Source of the DNA: a virus
Length of the DNA: 64,000 nucleotides
IMG/VR virus record: IMGVR_UViG_3300037845_000036
Span: 33,059-97,058 of that record
Reading direction: 5' to 3' (one strand)
The notes under the pieces are model-generated. The model was not told the DNA's origin, made no database searches, and saw only the letters and a list, made by a program, of their open reading frames with translations. The position numbers were made by a program, and so were the translations under genes. Positions within the stretch are counted from its first letter, which is position 1, and every line of letters starts with the position of its first letter. Positions 25,562 to 35,668 of the stretch are shown one piece after another.

Positions 25562-27088
25562 TTAGTTGCAAGAGGTAACAATGCCATTCACGATGACAAG
25601 ATTCGTAAAACCTATATGAAAAGTGCATGAAGCGCCAGTCGCCAACGCTAGCGTTCCACTAGCGGCGGGAAACGCAATGCTGTAATTCGTAGCGCTGGCA
25701 TTCAGGGTGGAAATTGCTGTATATCCCATCGAAGATCCGAAAAGATCAATAGGCATCGTTGCCGAAATAACACCGTTGAACGTCGCGGCACCATCTACCG
25801 TCAACGGCACATTCAAGATATGCACTAACCCTGTACCAAGCGCGGTGATATTAAGATTTTGATTCGTATCGCAAGTGCTTTGCGGTTGAATTGAAGCGGG
25901 GATCGATGTGGCACGCGCAAGAAACAGAATATAATTGCACGCGGTACCGATAGAGTTGAAATTTGCGACCTGATTACCGAGATAATCGTAAACTGCAAGC
26001 GCATTGCCGTTTGAGCCAGTCAGACGGCCGTTCACCAAATCAAAATTCAAGCCGCCATTGCTCAAAAATACCTGTGTGCGTCCAGCTTCGTCGAGAATTT
26101 CGTCTATATATCCATTTTTCCACGCCTGCCCTACTCCCCCGAGATTCCAGATGTCCCCAATCGCGGGAGTAAATGCCGGAAGTGACCCATTTATGGCTAC
26201 TATCTGAGGCGTCCCGTTAACATATACCGACCAATCGCAATCACCGTTCTCTGCGCCCGCAGTAGTCGTCGCCAAACCGCAATTCTGCACGACTCCATTG
26301 ATCTCTGTGGACGCAGCATTGGGCGATGTCCACGTAATCGTTCCCGCCGCACCGTTCATCACTGTATAATTCGTGGCGCTACCGTCAAAAAATGTGCCGG
26401 TCATCGCCAGCGTATTCGACCCGAGTGATGCGCCCCCCAGAGCCAACGTCGTAAAGGCCGGATTAGGACTAGGACCGACAAAGCCAACCTGCCAGCGACC
26501 GCCTCCGAGAGAAAGGGCGATAGTCGAGCTATTAGCCCGCGGTATGTAATTCGCCGAACCCGGCAACTGCATATACGTTGCGTTGTAAACAAGCGTGGGC
26601 GAACCAAGGAAAATCAAAAATTTCATCACGCCAGCGGGCGTAGACGCACCAAATGACGCAATCGATTGCGAGCCAGTTATCTGCACCGCTGCTTGAGGAA
26701 CAGACCCCAAATCCGTTGTCGCCGCACTCAATAAACTCGGAAGTGTCCCGCCCCCTACAGGTGGCTCCCAAATTCCCGTCGATGAATTGATGGACGCGAT
26801 TGGTACCCAGGAATTTGATGCGGGTATCCATATGCTAAGTGCATAAGTGACTCCGCTTGTATTGAGCCATAGCGTTCCGAGCGATGGATTGGCAGGCGCG
26901 GTCGGTCCCGCATTCATTGACTGGAGCGCATTGATGTCGTTCGCAGCGTCACCAAAGTTCTGACGGATCGGCGAAGCGTTGTACGGAACGCCTTGGACTG
27001 GCTGCGTTACGTCAATCGATGATGCGGCATAGGCGGGCACTACCCCGATGGTAATTAGCGCGGTAATAATGCAACGGGTAAGGAACAC
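25562..27088 (-). CDS. Tail fibre B, paralogue of fibre A (508 aa)
   Basis: Translated from a GTG. A signal-like start (residues 1-21, PAYA) is followed by the same particle-binding module as fibre A (QPVQGVPYNASPIRQNFGD, NPSLGTLWLNT), with high DNA similarity between 25120-25220 and 26925-27010. The distal part differs: DEAGRTQVFLSNGGLNFDL and a C-terminal TFHIGFTNLVIVNGIVTSC. The pair looks like a duplication followed by exchange of tip regions. Confidence 0.7.
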   Translation of the reverse strand: MFLTRCIITALITIGVVPAYAASSIDVTQPVQGVPYNASPIRQNFGDAANDINALQSMNAGPTAPANPSLGTLWLNTSGVTYALSIWIPASNSWVPIASINSSTGIWEPPVGGGTLPSLLSAATTDLGSVPQAAVQITGSQSIASFGASTPAGVMKFLIFLGSPTLVYNATYMQLPGSANYIPRANSSTIALSLGGGRWQVGFVGPSPNPAFTTLALGGASLGSNTLAMTGTFFDGSATNYTVMNGAAGTITWTSPNAASTEINGVVQNCGLATTTAGAENGDCDWSVYVNGTPQIVAINGSLPAFTPAIGDIWNLGGVGQAWKNGYIDEILDEAGRTQVFLSNGGLNFDLVNGRLTGSNGNALAVYDYLGNQVANFNSIGTACNYILFLARATSIPASIQPQSTCDTNQNLNITALGTGLVHILNVPLTVDGAATFNGVISATMPIDLFGSSMGYTAISTLNASATNYSIAFPAASGTLALATGASCTFHIGFTNLVIVNGIVTSCN

Positions 27089-27099
27089 CTCTTACATCC

Positions 27100-28500
27100 C
27101 TAACAGGTATGAGTTGGGCTAGGCGGTGTGCCTACCTGCGACGGCATGAAGCCTGGCGGCCCCCAAAATCCGGGAGTACCCCAAGTCGCTGGCTGAACAG
27201 GGAACGAAACTGGCGACGCATAAACTGGGCTGTTACTCGGCAATGTGTATTCCCAACCGCAGGTAAAATTTGGATTACTGGTTTGCGGATTGCTGTCGCT
27301 GCCTGCGCTCCCCGAAGTCGAGAGCGTACCCGATGTACCATAGTTATAATAATTATTCGGGCCAATCGTACTTGTACCGCAAGGCCCAGTATTGCAGGGA
27401 TAGCCGCCTCCTGAACCACTATTGAGTTTTGCCAATATAAGCGAAGCTGTAAACGAGTTCCCGCTTGGCGTACCACTTTCATTTTGAATAGTCAGGATTT
27501 GCCCACTCGCACCCGTCGAGAGATCGCAGATATTCCCGGTCGAAACGTTATTGCTGCCGCCGTGATAGAAGACGCATGGATATGCGCTACCGCCACCCAC
27601 ACGCTCAACATTGCTCAGAATCGTGAAATTGCTGCTTAGATCGTCAATGTAGATGGCGTTCGCCCCGCCACCCGCCGATCCATCTTGCACGTAATTATAT
27701 TCAATAATTTCGCCACTCTGCGTCTGTGCGCTGTTGTTCTCCATATAGATGCCGCCACAGTCAGAGAATGCAGTCGCGTAGTTGTAGACATAATTGTAAG
27801 CAATCAGGAGATTGTTCGCCCCACCAGAGGTTTGCGGAAATGTCGCAATTCCCATACAGACTGTCGTATCAACACGATTATGAATGATCTGGCCGTTGGC
27901 CGCGTTCTGAGTAACAATCCCAGCGCTGCCCTGCACGCCAGTATCAGTGATATTTGTAACCCAGACATTCTTGATTAATGGCGCACTGCCTGTTGTTTCG
28001 ATCCCGTAGGCCCGATAATTCTCAAATACCAAACCGTTAACCGTTAGGTTATTGGCGGCAGAATAGATTCCACAACCCACCCCACTACTACCACTCGCTC
28101 CGCCATTTATGAACGCCGACAGATACCCATCGGGGGGGTAATAAGACCATATTTCGCCATTATCTGCCGTCGTCAGATCAAGAATCGAAGACAGACTTCC
28201 ATCACAATCCGTGCCAGTCCCGCTAGGCGCATAGGTACCTGCGCGGACATAGCAAGTTTTGATCGTGCTCGCGCGCATCGCTGTTTGACATTTTCCAAGG
28301 GTTTGGAACGGTGCGGCAAGTGTGCCAATATTGCTGTCACTGCCTAACGGAGACACAACAAAGCCGGGAGGCAACGGCGCAGGACGCGTGCGTGAATACA
28401 GCGACGATTTAGCGCGCGCCCCAACATCGATCGTGGCACCAGCAAAAACGGGTGCCGCAATGCCAAAGACAAAAAATAGACAGGCAACGATACGTTTCAT
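27100..28500 (-). CDS. Tailspike-like parallel beta-helix protein
   Basis: A 466-residue protein with an apparent signal peptide (residues 1-20, PVFA). Next comes SPLGSDSNIGTLAAPFQTLG, the typical opening of right-handed beta-helix proteins (GSDxNxGTxxxPFxTL). Repeating coils follow (NNLTVNGLVFENYRAYGIE, IKNVWVTNITDTGV, NLLIAYNYVYNYATAF). These proteins bind or cut polysaccharides; no catalytic residues can be named from sequence. It lies between fibre genes and likely belongs to the host-recognition set. Confidence 0.75.
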   Translation of the reverse strand: MKRIVACLFFVFGIAAPVFAGATIDVGARAKSSLYSRTRPAPLPPGFVVSPLGSDSNIGTLAAPFQTLGKCQTAMRASTIKTCYVRAGTYAPSGTGTDCDGSLSSILDLTTADNGEIWSYYPPDGYLSAFINGGASGSSGVGCGIYSAANNLTVNGLVFENYRAYGIETTGSAPLIKNVWVTNITDTGVQGSAGIVTQNAANGQIIHNRVDTTVCMGIATFPQTSGGANNLLIAYNYVYNYATAFSDCGGIYMENNSAQTQSGEIIEYNYVQDGSAGGGANAIYIDDLSSNFTILSNVERVGGGSAYPCVFYHGGSNNVSTGNICDLSTGASGQILTIQNESGTPSGNSFTASLILAKLNSGSGGGYPCNTGPCGTSTIGPNNYYNYGTSGTLSTSGSAGSDSNPQTSNPNFTCGWEYTLPSNSPVYASPVSFPVQPATWGTPGFWGPPGFMPSQVGTPPSPTHTC

Positions 28501-28503
28501 CGG

Positions 28504-29001
28504 TCAATAATCTGCGCAAGAGATCACGGCATTTACAACGGTTGACGACGTTAGGTTGGTCGCAAAGGTCATCTGCACTGTGTCGCCACTGATCAGCCGC
28601 AGAAATGGATTGCCATCACTATTGAGCGGCAACCCAACCCAGATTGTCGGCGCGAACAAATTCATTGGCGGGACACCATTGGCAAAGCCCGCGCTTGCCA
28701 CGGTCGTAACTGCTGTTCCACCATATTTGACAGTGCTATTCACGATCTGCACTGTAATGAGATGCGTCGCGCTCCCGTCATTGGTTGTCAGCCACAAAGC
28801 GCTACAATCGGAGCCATTTGACCCCGCCGCATAGAGAGTCTTATACGTGCCCGCGCTATCGGTACCCTGAAGAAATTGGACAACGCCCCGATTAGGCGTC
28901 TGCGGCGTAACCGGACTGTTTGGTGTGACCGCAGCGCTCGCCGGTAATGCCAGTAGCGACAAAAACGCAAGACATAACAAGAAACGACGGAACATTATCA
29001 A
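28504..29001 (-). CDS. Exported virion-region protein (165 aa)
   Basis: A signal peptide (residues 1-23, ALPASA) precedes a beta-rich domain: [36 protein letters not shown] and [17 protein letters not shown]. The repeat-like strand pattern resembles small phage decoration or fibre-associated proteins; two cysteines occur in the mature part. Its ends overlap the 1017-aa fibre and approach the tailspike gene, so it is expressed with them. Confidence 0.6.
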   Translation of the reverse strand: MIMFRRFLLCLAFLSLLALPASAAVTPNSPVTPQTPNRGVVQFLQGTDSAGTYKTLYAAGSNGSDCSALWLTTNDGSATHLITVQIVNSTVKYGGTAVTTVASAGFANGVPPMNLFAPTIWVGLPLNSDGNPFLRLISGDTVQMTFATNLTSSTVVNAVISCADY

Positions 29002-32000
29002 ATCCCTCCATAAACAGCGTGCGTGATCGTTGCTGTTGCAGCCTGTATCGCCTTAACTGCCAATGTATTAATTGTTGTAAAGGTTGCCGCACCCGGCACC
29101 GCCCCGCCAATAGTGCCTGGCGATGCAAAGGTAGCTCCGTTCAAGCTCGATGCATTTAGGTTCGCAACGTTTGTTGTACTGCTTACCGTAAATGGCGCTG
29201 TCCCCGTCGAAACAGTAGAGGTAAACGTTACGCAATTCAGGCTTGTTGTATTAGTTGGCAACACGCACGCTGGCGTACCACCAGAATTCAATAAGGTAAG
29301 ATCGTTTACGCTGCCCTTGCCTATAAGAGTGAGACCGCCCGTTGTAGATGTTAAGTAAATATCACCTTCGCCATTCGCAGCTAAGGTCGGGGCGCTCGCC
29401 TCGCCACCAATCCCGAGCGTGCCTGCCCCTTGCGTCGGCAAGGTCGTTCCCGTAACCGCCTCATAACCTGTTACGGTAACGCTAGTCGAAGCCGTCAACC
29501 CGGAAATCGTTGGGTTTGTCCCGCCTACAGGTGAACCCGATCCCGTAGCGTTTCCCCCCAGCAACGTAGCAACGCCTGTACCCAACCCACTCACGCCAGT
29601 AGAAATCGGCAGACCTGTCGCATTAGTTAACGTGCCAGATGCCGGCGTACCCAACGCAGGAGTCGTCAAGGTCAAATTCGTTGCCGCAAGCCCGCTCGGC
29701 AGCGTAGTTGAAATAGAAGGCACTCCAGAAGCCGATGTCACCAGCACACCGCTGTTCGCGGTAGCCAAATTCCCCAAGACACCCGCATTATCGTAAAGTA
29801 ATCCTTTTGTCGTTCCGCTTGAAATCGTAGTTGTGCCAACGGCGATGCTTGATGCAGCGGCACCAACTGCCGTGATAACGCCGCCAGATGCGGTAATCGT
29901 CACGTTATCGACTTCAACCACACCGAACGCACTCGCAGATCCTTTTGCGACCGTAATCGCACCAGCGGTGTCCGTAATGATCGTCCCATCAGGCTTCACA
30001 CAACCAATCTGTGATGAGGTTGCCGTCGTGCAAGCGATAGTCCCAGCGGTTATTGTAAGCGTTGAACCGTCGCCCTGCAGGATGCCCTCGGCCACACTCG
30101 TGCCAACGGGCAGCCCGACGTAATTCCCGGCTGTAACCGACCCTGAAACATTCAGAGATGTGCCCGTTGCCGCGCCTAGAACTGGCGTAACAAATGTCGG
30201 CGTTGTAGTGCCCGCTGGCCCACCTGACCCAGACGCAGTACCGCTCAATAATGTCGCGACCCCCGTGCCGAGACCGCTAACACCCGTTGAAATCGGCAAC
30301 CCCGTAACATTGGTCATTGTTCCCGACGCGGGGGTACCCAAAACGGGTGCGGTCATCGTCGGTGCCGTAAGGGTCTTATTTGTTAATGTCTGAGTAGCCG
30401 CCAGCGTAACGACCGTCCCCGTAGTGCTAGGGAACGTCATTGTTGTTCCATCGGTCCCAGCCAATGTCAATGAATTGCTGAATGTTAGCGTTTTCCCGGC
30501 ACTGCCCGTTAATGTATAGGTTCCTGTCGTAAATGCATTTCCGTTTATGCTTGTCGCTGTTGCCACTCCTAAAGATGGCGAAGTCAGCACCATATTACTC
30601 GCAGAAAGACCACTTGGAAGCGCAGTAGAAAACGATGGAACACCACTTCCGTTGGCGCTTAAAACACCATTATTCGTAGTAACGATATTGCCTAATGTCC
30701 CCGCATTGTCATAAAGAATCGCGTTACTAGTTCCACTAGTAACCGTCGTCGAACCAACCGCGATGCTCGTGAGTGCCGACCCTACGGCGGTAATCACACC
30801 CCCCGAAGCCGTAATGGTGGTCCCGTCCACCTCCACAACCCCAAACGTACTAGACGAGCCTACTGGCAATCCGACATAGGTTGACCCCGTAAGCGTCGTA
30901 AATGTGCCCGCAGCCGCGACCGTTTGCCCAATCGCTGGCGGAGAAGCGAATAGATTAAGAATGCCATTTCCGCTCACCGTTCCTGAAGCTGCCAGCGTCG
31001 TAAACGATCCGGTCGATGGCGTTGTGCTGCCCACAGCGGGCGGCGACGCGAACAATGCCGTGAACCCCGCACCACTAACCGTTGAAGATGCCGATAGAGT
31101 CGTAAATGCACCCGTCGATGCCGCAGAACTTCCAATCGGACCAGGCGAAGCAAAACGCGCTGTAAAGCCGCTACCACTCACGGTGCTCGACGCGGCAAGG
31201 GTTGTAAAAGCCCCGGTAGAGGGTGCCGTTCCGCCAATCGCAGGAGGCGAACCAAACAACGCAGTGAATCCCGCACCACTCACCGTTGATGATGCCGACA
31301 ATGTGGTAAAAGCACCCGTTGACGGTGTAATCGCCCCCACGGTCCCGTCAAACGACCCCGTAGCCGCCACTAGCGCGGGGCCGTTCGCCAAAACGACACT
31401 CCCGCTGCCCGTTGGCGTGACCTGTCCTAACAGCCCCCCCGTCGCTTGGCTGATAATATAACCATCCGTCCCGCCGCTAATCGTCGTCGTTCCCACCGCC
31501 AGCGCTGTTGCCGCCGCAGTCACCGTGCAGCTAGACCCCAGCGTGCATGTTTGCCCATTTACAGTCGTCGCTGGATTTTGCAGATCCGTGTTAGTGACCA
31601 GCCCAGGCGCAGAAAATGACGAACCCAGAGTCAATCCCGCAAAAGTCGGACTATTCGCGACACCCAACCCCAAATTGTTTAAGGCAGCCGGCAACACGGC
31701 ATTTGAAGCCGTGACATTCATCTGCCCGCCAGGGACAGCATTCGCCAGAACAAATGCTGTCGTCGCCAATTGTGTTGTATTGGTCCCCAAGGGCGCGGTC
31801 GGAGCGGTCGGGGTACCTAAAAATGCGGGGCTGGTCTGAAATGCAAATGCCCCAGTCCCCGTGGCTGTCGCGATGAGATGATATGTCACCCCACCGCGCA
31901 CGAGCGGCAACAAGTCGCCCGCACCCAATTGCCCCGCGTTAGGGGCGTTCATTATAAATTTAGCCCAATAGTCGCTCGTAACCTGCGCAGACCCCTCGCC

Positions 32001-32051
32001 CGCACAGCACGCCAACATCACAAAACTGAGAACTGCCCCCCAGCGCCGCAC
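28998..32051 (-). CDS. Long repetitive tail fibre (1017 aa)
   Basis: Starts at GTG with a signal-like segment (residues 1-22, GSA). The N-terminal domain is [21 protein letters not shown], a head seen in many phage fibres. It then has five repeats of about 28 residues ([20 protein letters not shown]). Two longer duplicated blocks follow ([22 protein letters not shown] ... LPSGLxAxNxxLTxPxLG), and the tip ends [18 protein letters not shown]. Repeat structure suggests a long trimeric shaft. No S74 chaperone is seen at its C terminus. Confidence 0.75.
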   Translation of the reverse strand: MRRWGAVLSFVMLACCAGEGSAQVTSDYWAKFIMNAPNAGQLGAGDLLPLVRGGVTYHLIATATGTGAFAFQTSPAFLGTPTAPTAPLGTNTTQLATTAFVLANAVPGGQMNVTASNAVLPAALNNLGLGVANSPTFAGLTLGSSFSAPGLVTNTDLQNPATTVNGQTCTLGSSCTVTAAATALAVGTTTISGGTDGYIISQATGGLLGQVTPTGSGSVVLANGPALVAATGSFDGTVGAITPSTGAFTTLSASSTVSGAGFTALFGSPPAIGGTAPSTGAFTTLAASSTVSGSGFTARFASPGPIGSSAASTGAFTTLSASSTVSGAGFTALFASPPAVGSTTPSTGSFTTLAASGTVSGNGILNLFASPPAIGQTVAAAGTFTTLTGSTYVGLPVGSSSTFGVVEVDGTTITASGGVITAVGSALTSIAVGSTTVTSGTSNAILYDNAGTLGNIVTTNNGVLSANGSGVPSFSTALPSGLSASNMVLTSPSLGVATATSINGNAFTTGTYTLTGSAGKTLTFSNSLTLAGTDGTTMTFPSTTGTVVTLAATQTLTNKTLTAPTMTAPVLGTPASGTMTNVTGLPISTGVSGLGTGVATLLSGTASGSGGPAGTTTPTFVTPVLGAATGTSLNVSGSVTAGNYVGLPVGTSVAEGILQGDGSTLTITAGTIACTTATSSQIGCVKPDGTIITDTAGAITVAKGSASAFGVVEVDNVTITASGGVITAVGAAASSIAVGTTTISSGTTKGLLYDNAGVLGNLATANSGVLVTSASGVPSISTTLPSGLAATNLTLTTPALGTPASGTLTNATGLPISTGVSGLGTGVATLLGGNATGSGSPVGGTNPTISGLTASTSVTVTGYEAVTGTTLPTQGAGTLGIGGEASAPTLAANGEGDIYLTSTTGGLTLIGKGSVNDLTLLNSGGTPACVLPTNTTSLNCVTFTSTVSTGTAPFTVSSTTNVANLNASSLNGATFASPGTIGGAVPGAATFTTINTLAVKAIQAATATITHAVYGGI
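30900..31330 (-). repeat. Tandem repeat of about 84 nt in the long fibre
   Basis: The coding DNA for the FTTLxASSTVSGxGFTAxFxSP units repeats about five times with roughly 84-nt period. Copies differ at many wobble positions but keep the protein pattern, so shaft length could change by recombination between units. Confidence 0.75.
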
Positions 32052-32167
32052 AGATCGCGTCTTTCTCGATCCGGCATAACCGGCACGCGCTGCCGATTAG
32101 ACAACCAATAGCGCCCACTCCGCTGGGAGCTAACCTCATATAGCGCAAAAGCCCCGTCCTGTCAGTA

Positions 32168-32650
32168 TCACGGCTCCGATTCTATGTCGCTCGGCAATGG
32201 TGGCAATGGCGGCGTCACATATACTGGAGTCGGCGGCGCTGGCATCGGCGATCCGTCCGCCAATAACGGATATCCCGCATCGTCCAACAGCACGTTCCCC
32301 TGATCGTCCAACAAATATATCGGCTCTAACGCAGGACCAATTGCCTGTACTGGCCACGGTAGGGGAGGGAGAGGGTTGGTGCCGTTGTTCGCTGCTTCAA
32401 AATTCTGCAACCTCGGGTTGGTGCGCGGAACCGGGTCTGGAGGCAGGATGATCGCCTTGTTTAGAAGGAAGGGCACGTCGAGGCACTTCGGGCATACCCT
32501 TAGATATGTGTTGAGAAGCCGCTGCCCGCGCCACTCAAATTGCCACCGTAGGTTGTCCAAATTATTCCAAAACCCGCAACGGTCGCATACGCCGAACGCG
32601 GAGGGCGACCTTCTACTTACCTTTGCGCGGCCGTAATACCGCCAACTCAT
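32168..32650 (-). CDS. Conserved phage zinc-ribbon protein
   Basis: A 160-residue protein preceded by GGAG nine bases before the ATG. Two Cys pairs, CDRCGFW (about residue 22) and CPKCLDVP (about 53), flank WQFEWRG and make a zinc ribbon. The family's usual LPPDPVP-N-P-R sequence follows, then a proline-rich C terminus. Such proteins recur in podovirus structural clusters; their role is not known. The tail repeats LLDDxGxPLL-like units. Confidence 0.75.
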   Translation of the reverse strand: MSWRYYGRAKVSRRSPSAFGVCDRCGFWNNLDNLRWQFEWRGQRLLNTYLRVCPKCLDVPFLLNKAIILPPDPVPRTNPRLQNFEAANNGTNPLPPLPWPVQAIGPALEPIYLLDDQGNVLLDDAGYPLLADGSPMPAPPTPVYVTPPLPPLPSDIESEP

Positions 32651-32654
32651 AACG

Positions 32655-33191
32655 TTATACTCCTGCCCACGCGTTGCCCGTCTTTATGCGGGATATAACA
32701 CTTGGGTTCACTCCAAACACCCTCGCAATCTCAGATTGCTTCTTAGTTTTAAGTAAGACTCGAATTTCACTAACGTCTTCCTTGGAGAGTTTAGCCATAC
32801 CATGCTGTTCATGCCTCGCTTGCATGCCGTGCGCGACACGATCTTCGCCATTTTCTTTTGATGTTCCCCAACACAAGTTACTCAAAGTTGCATTGAGCCG
32901 ATCGCCATTCTTGTGGCGACATTCCCATCCGAACGGGGCAGGCCCCACGAATGCCTCTAACACAAGTCTATGTACGAGCACTCTTTCACCAACATTATCT
33001 CGCCAAAGCGCGCAACTTCGATAGCCACTTACTAGTGCATTTGTAGAAATGTCACGTGCCGCAAATCGTCTACTATATCCATTCACAAAAATAATAGTTC
33101 TAGCCAGTGCGCGAACGCGCCCGCAATTACTTACTTCATAATATCCTTCATAATCCCGTATAGGAAGCCATATCTCAGCATCTTGTTCCAT
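32655..33191 (-). CDS. HNH homing endonuclease with NUMOD4 and HTH
   Basis: Three parts are visible. NUMOD4 is at the N terminus (WLPIRDYEGYYEVSNCGRVRA). An HNH core follows, with HRLVLEAFVG (His74) and ECRHKNGDRLNATLSNLCWG (His93, Asn95, Asn105). A C-terminal helix-turn-helix is KKQSEIARVFGVNPSVISRI. This is the standard free-standing phage homing endonuclease architecture. It lies between structural genes and, unlike most neighbours, leaves short gaps on both sides, consistent with insertion. Confidence 0.9.
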   Translation of the reverse strand: MEQDAEIWLPIRDYEGYYEVSNCGRVRALARTIIFVNGYSRRFAARDISTNALVSGYRSCALWRDNVGERVLVHRLVLEAFVGPAPFGWECRHKNGDRLNATLSNLCWGTSKENGEDRVAHGMQARHEQHGMAKLSKEDVSEIRVLLKTKKQSEIARVFGVNPSVISRIKTGNAWAGV

Positions 33192-33200
33192 TGGCCCACC

Positions 33201-33620
33201 TCACGAGCCAACTATTAATTGCCAAATCCCTTCCCCATCTTGATAAGCCCCTTCTAGCACCAAATCACAAAGATCATGGCACACGATCCCATGGACACCA
33301 TCCGTTTCACTCCGATTCATCAAAAGACCGTGAGGTTCCGGCGAGACCGTTCGCGACTGCTCTTCTTCCTCATATATTGCCGCATAGCCATCTGCGACGG
33401 CTTCTGCGAATGCACGCCTACTAAATCCACCGACCCGCTCAAACGAGCGGTTACAGGGATTACGTAGAGGATAATCAAACCGAATAGTTATTTCACTACG
33501 TTCGTCCAATATATTTTCATCTGCGGCTTCGCACCCCTCGCTATCCTTGCCAATTTCTGGATCGGTCGTATAGTCGTAGCGACTTTCAATATGATATGCG
33601 AAAGAGATGTGATTCATCAT
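33201..33620 (-). CDS. Conserved phage protein, unknown (about 139 aa)
   Basis: Start placed at tandem ATGs at 33615-33620 because GGGGAGGA lies at good spacing upstream. An in-frame extension reaches 33674 without a site. The protein has an acidic N terminus, then SEITIRFDYPLRNP, GFSRRAFAEAVADGYAAIYEEE and a C-terminal HDLCDLVLEGAYQ...GIWQLIVGS. Similar small proteins occur in alphaproteobacterial phage clusters as I recall. Function unknown. Confidence 0.7.
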   Translation of the reverse strand: MMNHISFAYHIESRYDYTTDPEIGKDSEGCEAADENILDERSEITIRFDYPLRNPCNRSFERVGGFSRRAFAEAVADGYAAIYEEEEQSRTVSPEPHGLLMNRSETDGVHGIVCHDLCDLVLEGAYQDGEGIWQLIVGS

Positions 33621-33786
33621 TGATAAGTCCTCCCCGTCCCGGCCGATCAAGCCCGAGACGGCGCAGGGGGTCACTAATTAAAGCGACACCGGGACGAGGA
33701 AGATCTCGCTGAAGGAGTCGCCGTCGTCTGCGTTGATCGCCGCAGCCGCACGTACAATCGTATACTATAATCTTGCTGTCAAGGTG

Positions 33787-34998
33787 TTATCTAAAATACG
33801 AAGTTAACCCAGGGCTGAGCATTAATGGAACGCGCTCAATGTCCTCTGTTAATGCATCTTGCAATAATTCTTTGTATTCGGTAGTTAAATCGGCGACGGT
33901 CACTCCAGAACTTGGCGGTTGAGGGAATTTTCGAGCTAAATTCTTAGCGAGACCTGCGGCGAATACTGCAAGCCACCTGTACGGGATATCAACCCCGACC
34001 CCACCCTCAACAACCGTGTCGGCCTGTTGGCTCATGATAAAAATGTGGAACACGTAGGGGCCGTAATCGTCGGGCGCGTTCCAAAAATTGACGGTGGGAG
34101 CGACAGTCCGTGAAAACCAGAACGTCGTCGGGAAGAACTGATAATTCGGCCCCTTGTCGGGCTGGCTCACATAATCAGTGCGCGATATTGGATATAGAAT
34201 CCGGTCATATGGATCGATACCGGGGAGTTGCGTCTGTGTTTGCGCTAGGCCGCCGTTCATCGTTGCGGTACCGCCCAATGAAGCGCCAGAGCCGATGCTC
34301 ACCGTGAAATTGTTCTGATCGATGACGCTAGCGACAGGCAGGTTGCCCGATAGCTGCAGCCCGCCAACGGTGACGGGCACGTTACAATAGAAATTTAGAC
34401 CAAGCGCGAGGCCATGGTTCGGCAGATTGATCGCAACGGTGTTGGCACCAGCCGTTGCCGTGAAGATCGGCAGCGCGACGGAGTTGGTGCCATCCATCGG
34501 CTGGGCGACGGTGATGTGATAATTGTTCTGGTCCACCACGTCGGTAACGAGATAGACGCCTTGGATGACTTGGCCAGACGCGGCGATGGCGGTCGCGAAG
34601 AACGTCATGCTGCCAGCGGCTAGGCTATGCAGCGGTTGGGTTATCTGCGCCAGCGTCGAGCCAGCGATACCTGTGATTATCGGCGTAAAGTTCTGCGGAT
34701 TACCCGCATAATACTGGCGGATAAAACCATCAAGAGGGGCAATAACATTAGATGGCAGCGTATAAGAGGAAACACCTGGAGTTAAGGGAATAAGTAATTC
34801 CGCAACCTTCCACAGAAGGGGAACCCCGACATTACTTAGCTCAGATTGGAGAAGGCCAGCGCTGATCCGCGCTTGAAAGAAATGGTCCGCCGTTAATGAC
34901 GCTGGACGTATCTGTATTCTTGCAAATGCATCAAGTATCAGTTCGCCAAGCGACGGATTGAAATTTGTCGTGCCTGACGTTGCGACAAGCGCGGTCAT
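33787..34998 (-). CDS. Phage connector/gateway-type protein
   Basis: A 403-residue protein beginning with FNPSLGELILDAFARIQIRP, then a helical segment ARISAGLLQSELSNVGVPLL and LPSNVIAPLDGF. Near the end come YDRILYPISRTDYVS and FPTTFWFSRTVAPTVNFWNAP, features of short-tailed-phage head-completion/connector proteins. An insertion (residues about 130-250) carries paired motifs INLPNHGLALGL and VTVGGLQLSGNLPV, shared with the nozzle-like protein. Likely part of the head-tail gate. Confidence 0.65.
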   Translation of the reverse strand: MTALVATSGTTNFNPSLGELILDAFARIQIRPASLTADHFFQARISAGLLQSELSNVGVPLLWKVAELLIPLTPGVSSYTLPSNVIAPLDGFIRQYYAGNPQNFTPIITGIAGSTLAQITQPLHSLAAGSMTFFATAIAASGQVIQGVYLVTDVVDQNNYHITVAQPMDGTNSVALPIFTATAGANTVAINLPNHGLALGLNFYCNVPVTVGGLQLSGNLPVASVIDQNNFTVSIGSGASLGGTATMNGGLAQTQTQLPGIDPYDRILYPISRTDYVSQPDKGPNYQFFPTTFWFSRTVAPTVNFWNAPDDYGPYVFHIFIMSQQADTVVEGGVGVDIPYRWLAVFAAGLAKNLARKFPQPPSSGVTVADLTTEYKELLQDALTEDIERVPLMLSPGLTSYFR

Positions 34999-34999
34999 G

Positions 35000-35665
35000 C
35001 TATCTGGATTCCGCTATCCCGCCCTCGATCGCGGTAATCGTCACTGAGCCGCTACCAGACAGGATCACCGCGCGCCACGCAGCGATTGGGTTATCGATAG
35101 CGGCATCGGCATTACCGATCTGCGCCGTCAGCGCGGCAAGTGTCCACGGAGTTGGTGCAATTGGATCATTACCAAGTACCTGACTACCGATGACATTTGA
35201 ATTATTATTTGGATTATTATAGGTATATTCAATTCCCCAAGAAATTGTGCCACTCACTACGCCACTAATACTTATCTCAGACACCGCTTGATTTTGCGCA
35301 TTAGTTAGTTTCCACGGCGAGGAGGCAACGGTATCTGTGCCAACGGTCGCCGCCGCTGTCCACCCTCCACCTAACGGTAGAATTGAGGTAAGCGTGGCGA
35401 AATCTTGTACCGTGGCGGCGGTGGCACCGCCTCCCGATGGTATGGCAAGCGTTTCTTGGATAGGATTGCCATCGGCATTGGTCCCCGCGATAACAATCGT
35501 TCGAGCCGAAGCTTCATTGCCGAACGTGACCAAGATCCGGCGCGGAACATCAGGCTCAGTCCCCGTCAGCGTCAATTTAGTCCCGGAGACAGGCGTTGTA
35601 CTCGTCACGAAAACGTTTGCCGAGGCCGCTGCTAATGGTCCCAATGTGAAGCTAATGGGTATCAC
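35000..35665 (-). CDS. Beta-rich virion-region protein (221 aa)
   Basis: A 221-residue protein with Ser/Thr/Gly-rich strands: RRILVTFGNEASARTIVIAG, NPIQETLAIPSGGGATAATV and a C-terminal SGSGSVTITAIEGGIAES. The pattern resembles phage decoration or structural proteins found beside connector genes. No catalytic motif. It ends one base from the connector start, so the two are cotranslated. Confidence 0.6.
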   Translation of the reverse strand: MIPISFTLGPLAAASANVFVTSTTPVSGTKLTLTGTEPDVPRRILVTFGNEASARTIVIAGTNADGNPIQETLAIPSGGGATAATVQDFATLTSILPLGGGWTAAATVGTDTVASSPWKLTNAQNQAVSEISISGVVSGTISWGIEYTYNNPNNNSNVIGSQVLGNDPIAPTPWTLAALTAQIGNADAAIDNPIAAWRAVILSGSGSVTITAIEGGIAESR

Positions 35666-35668
35666 GGG

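Noticed and set aside
31960-32148. 62-codon frame overlapping the start of the long fibre
   Set aside because: Cys-rich composition arises from the alternate frame of the fibre signal peptide region; no ribosome site and no family likeness.
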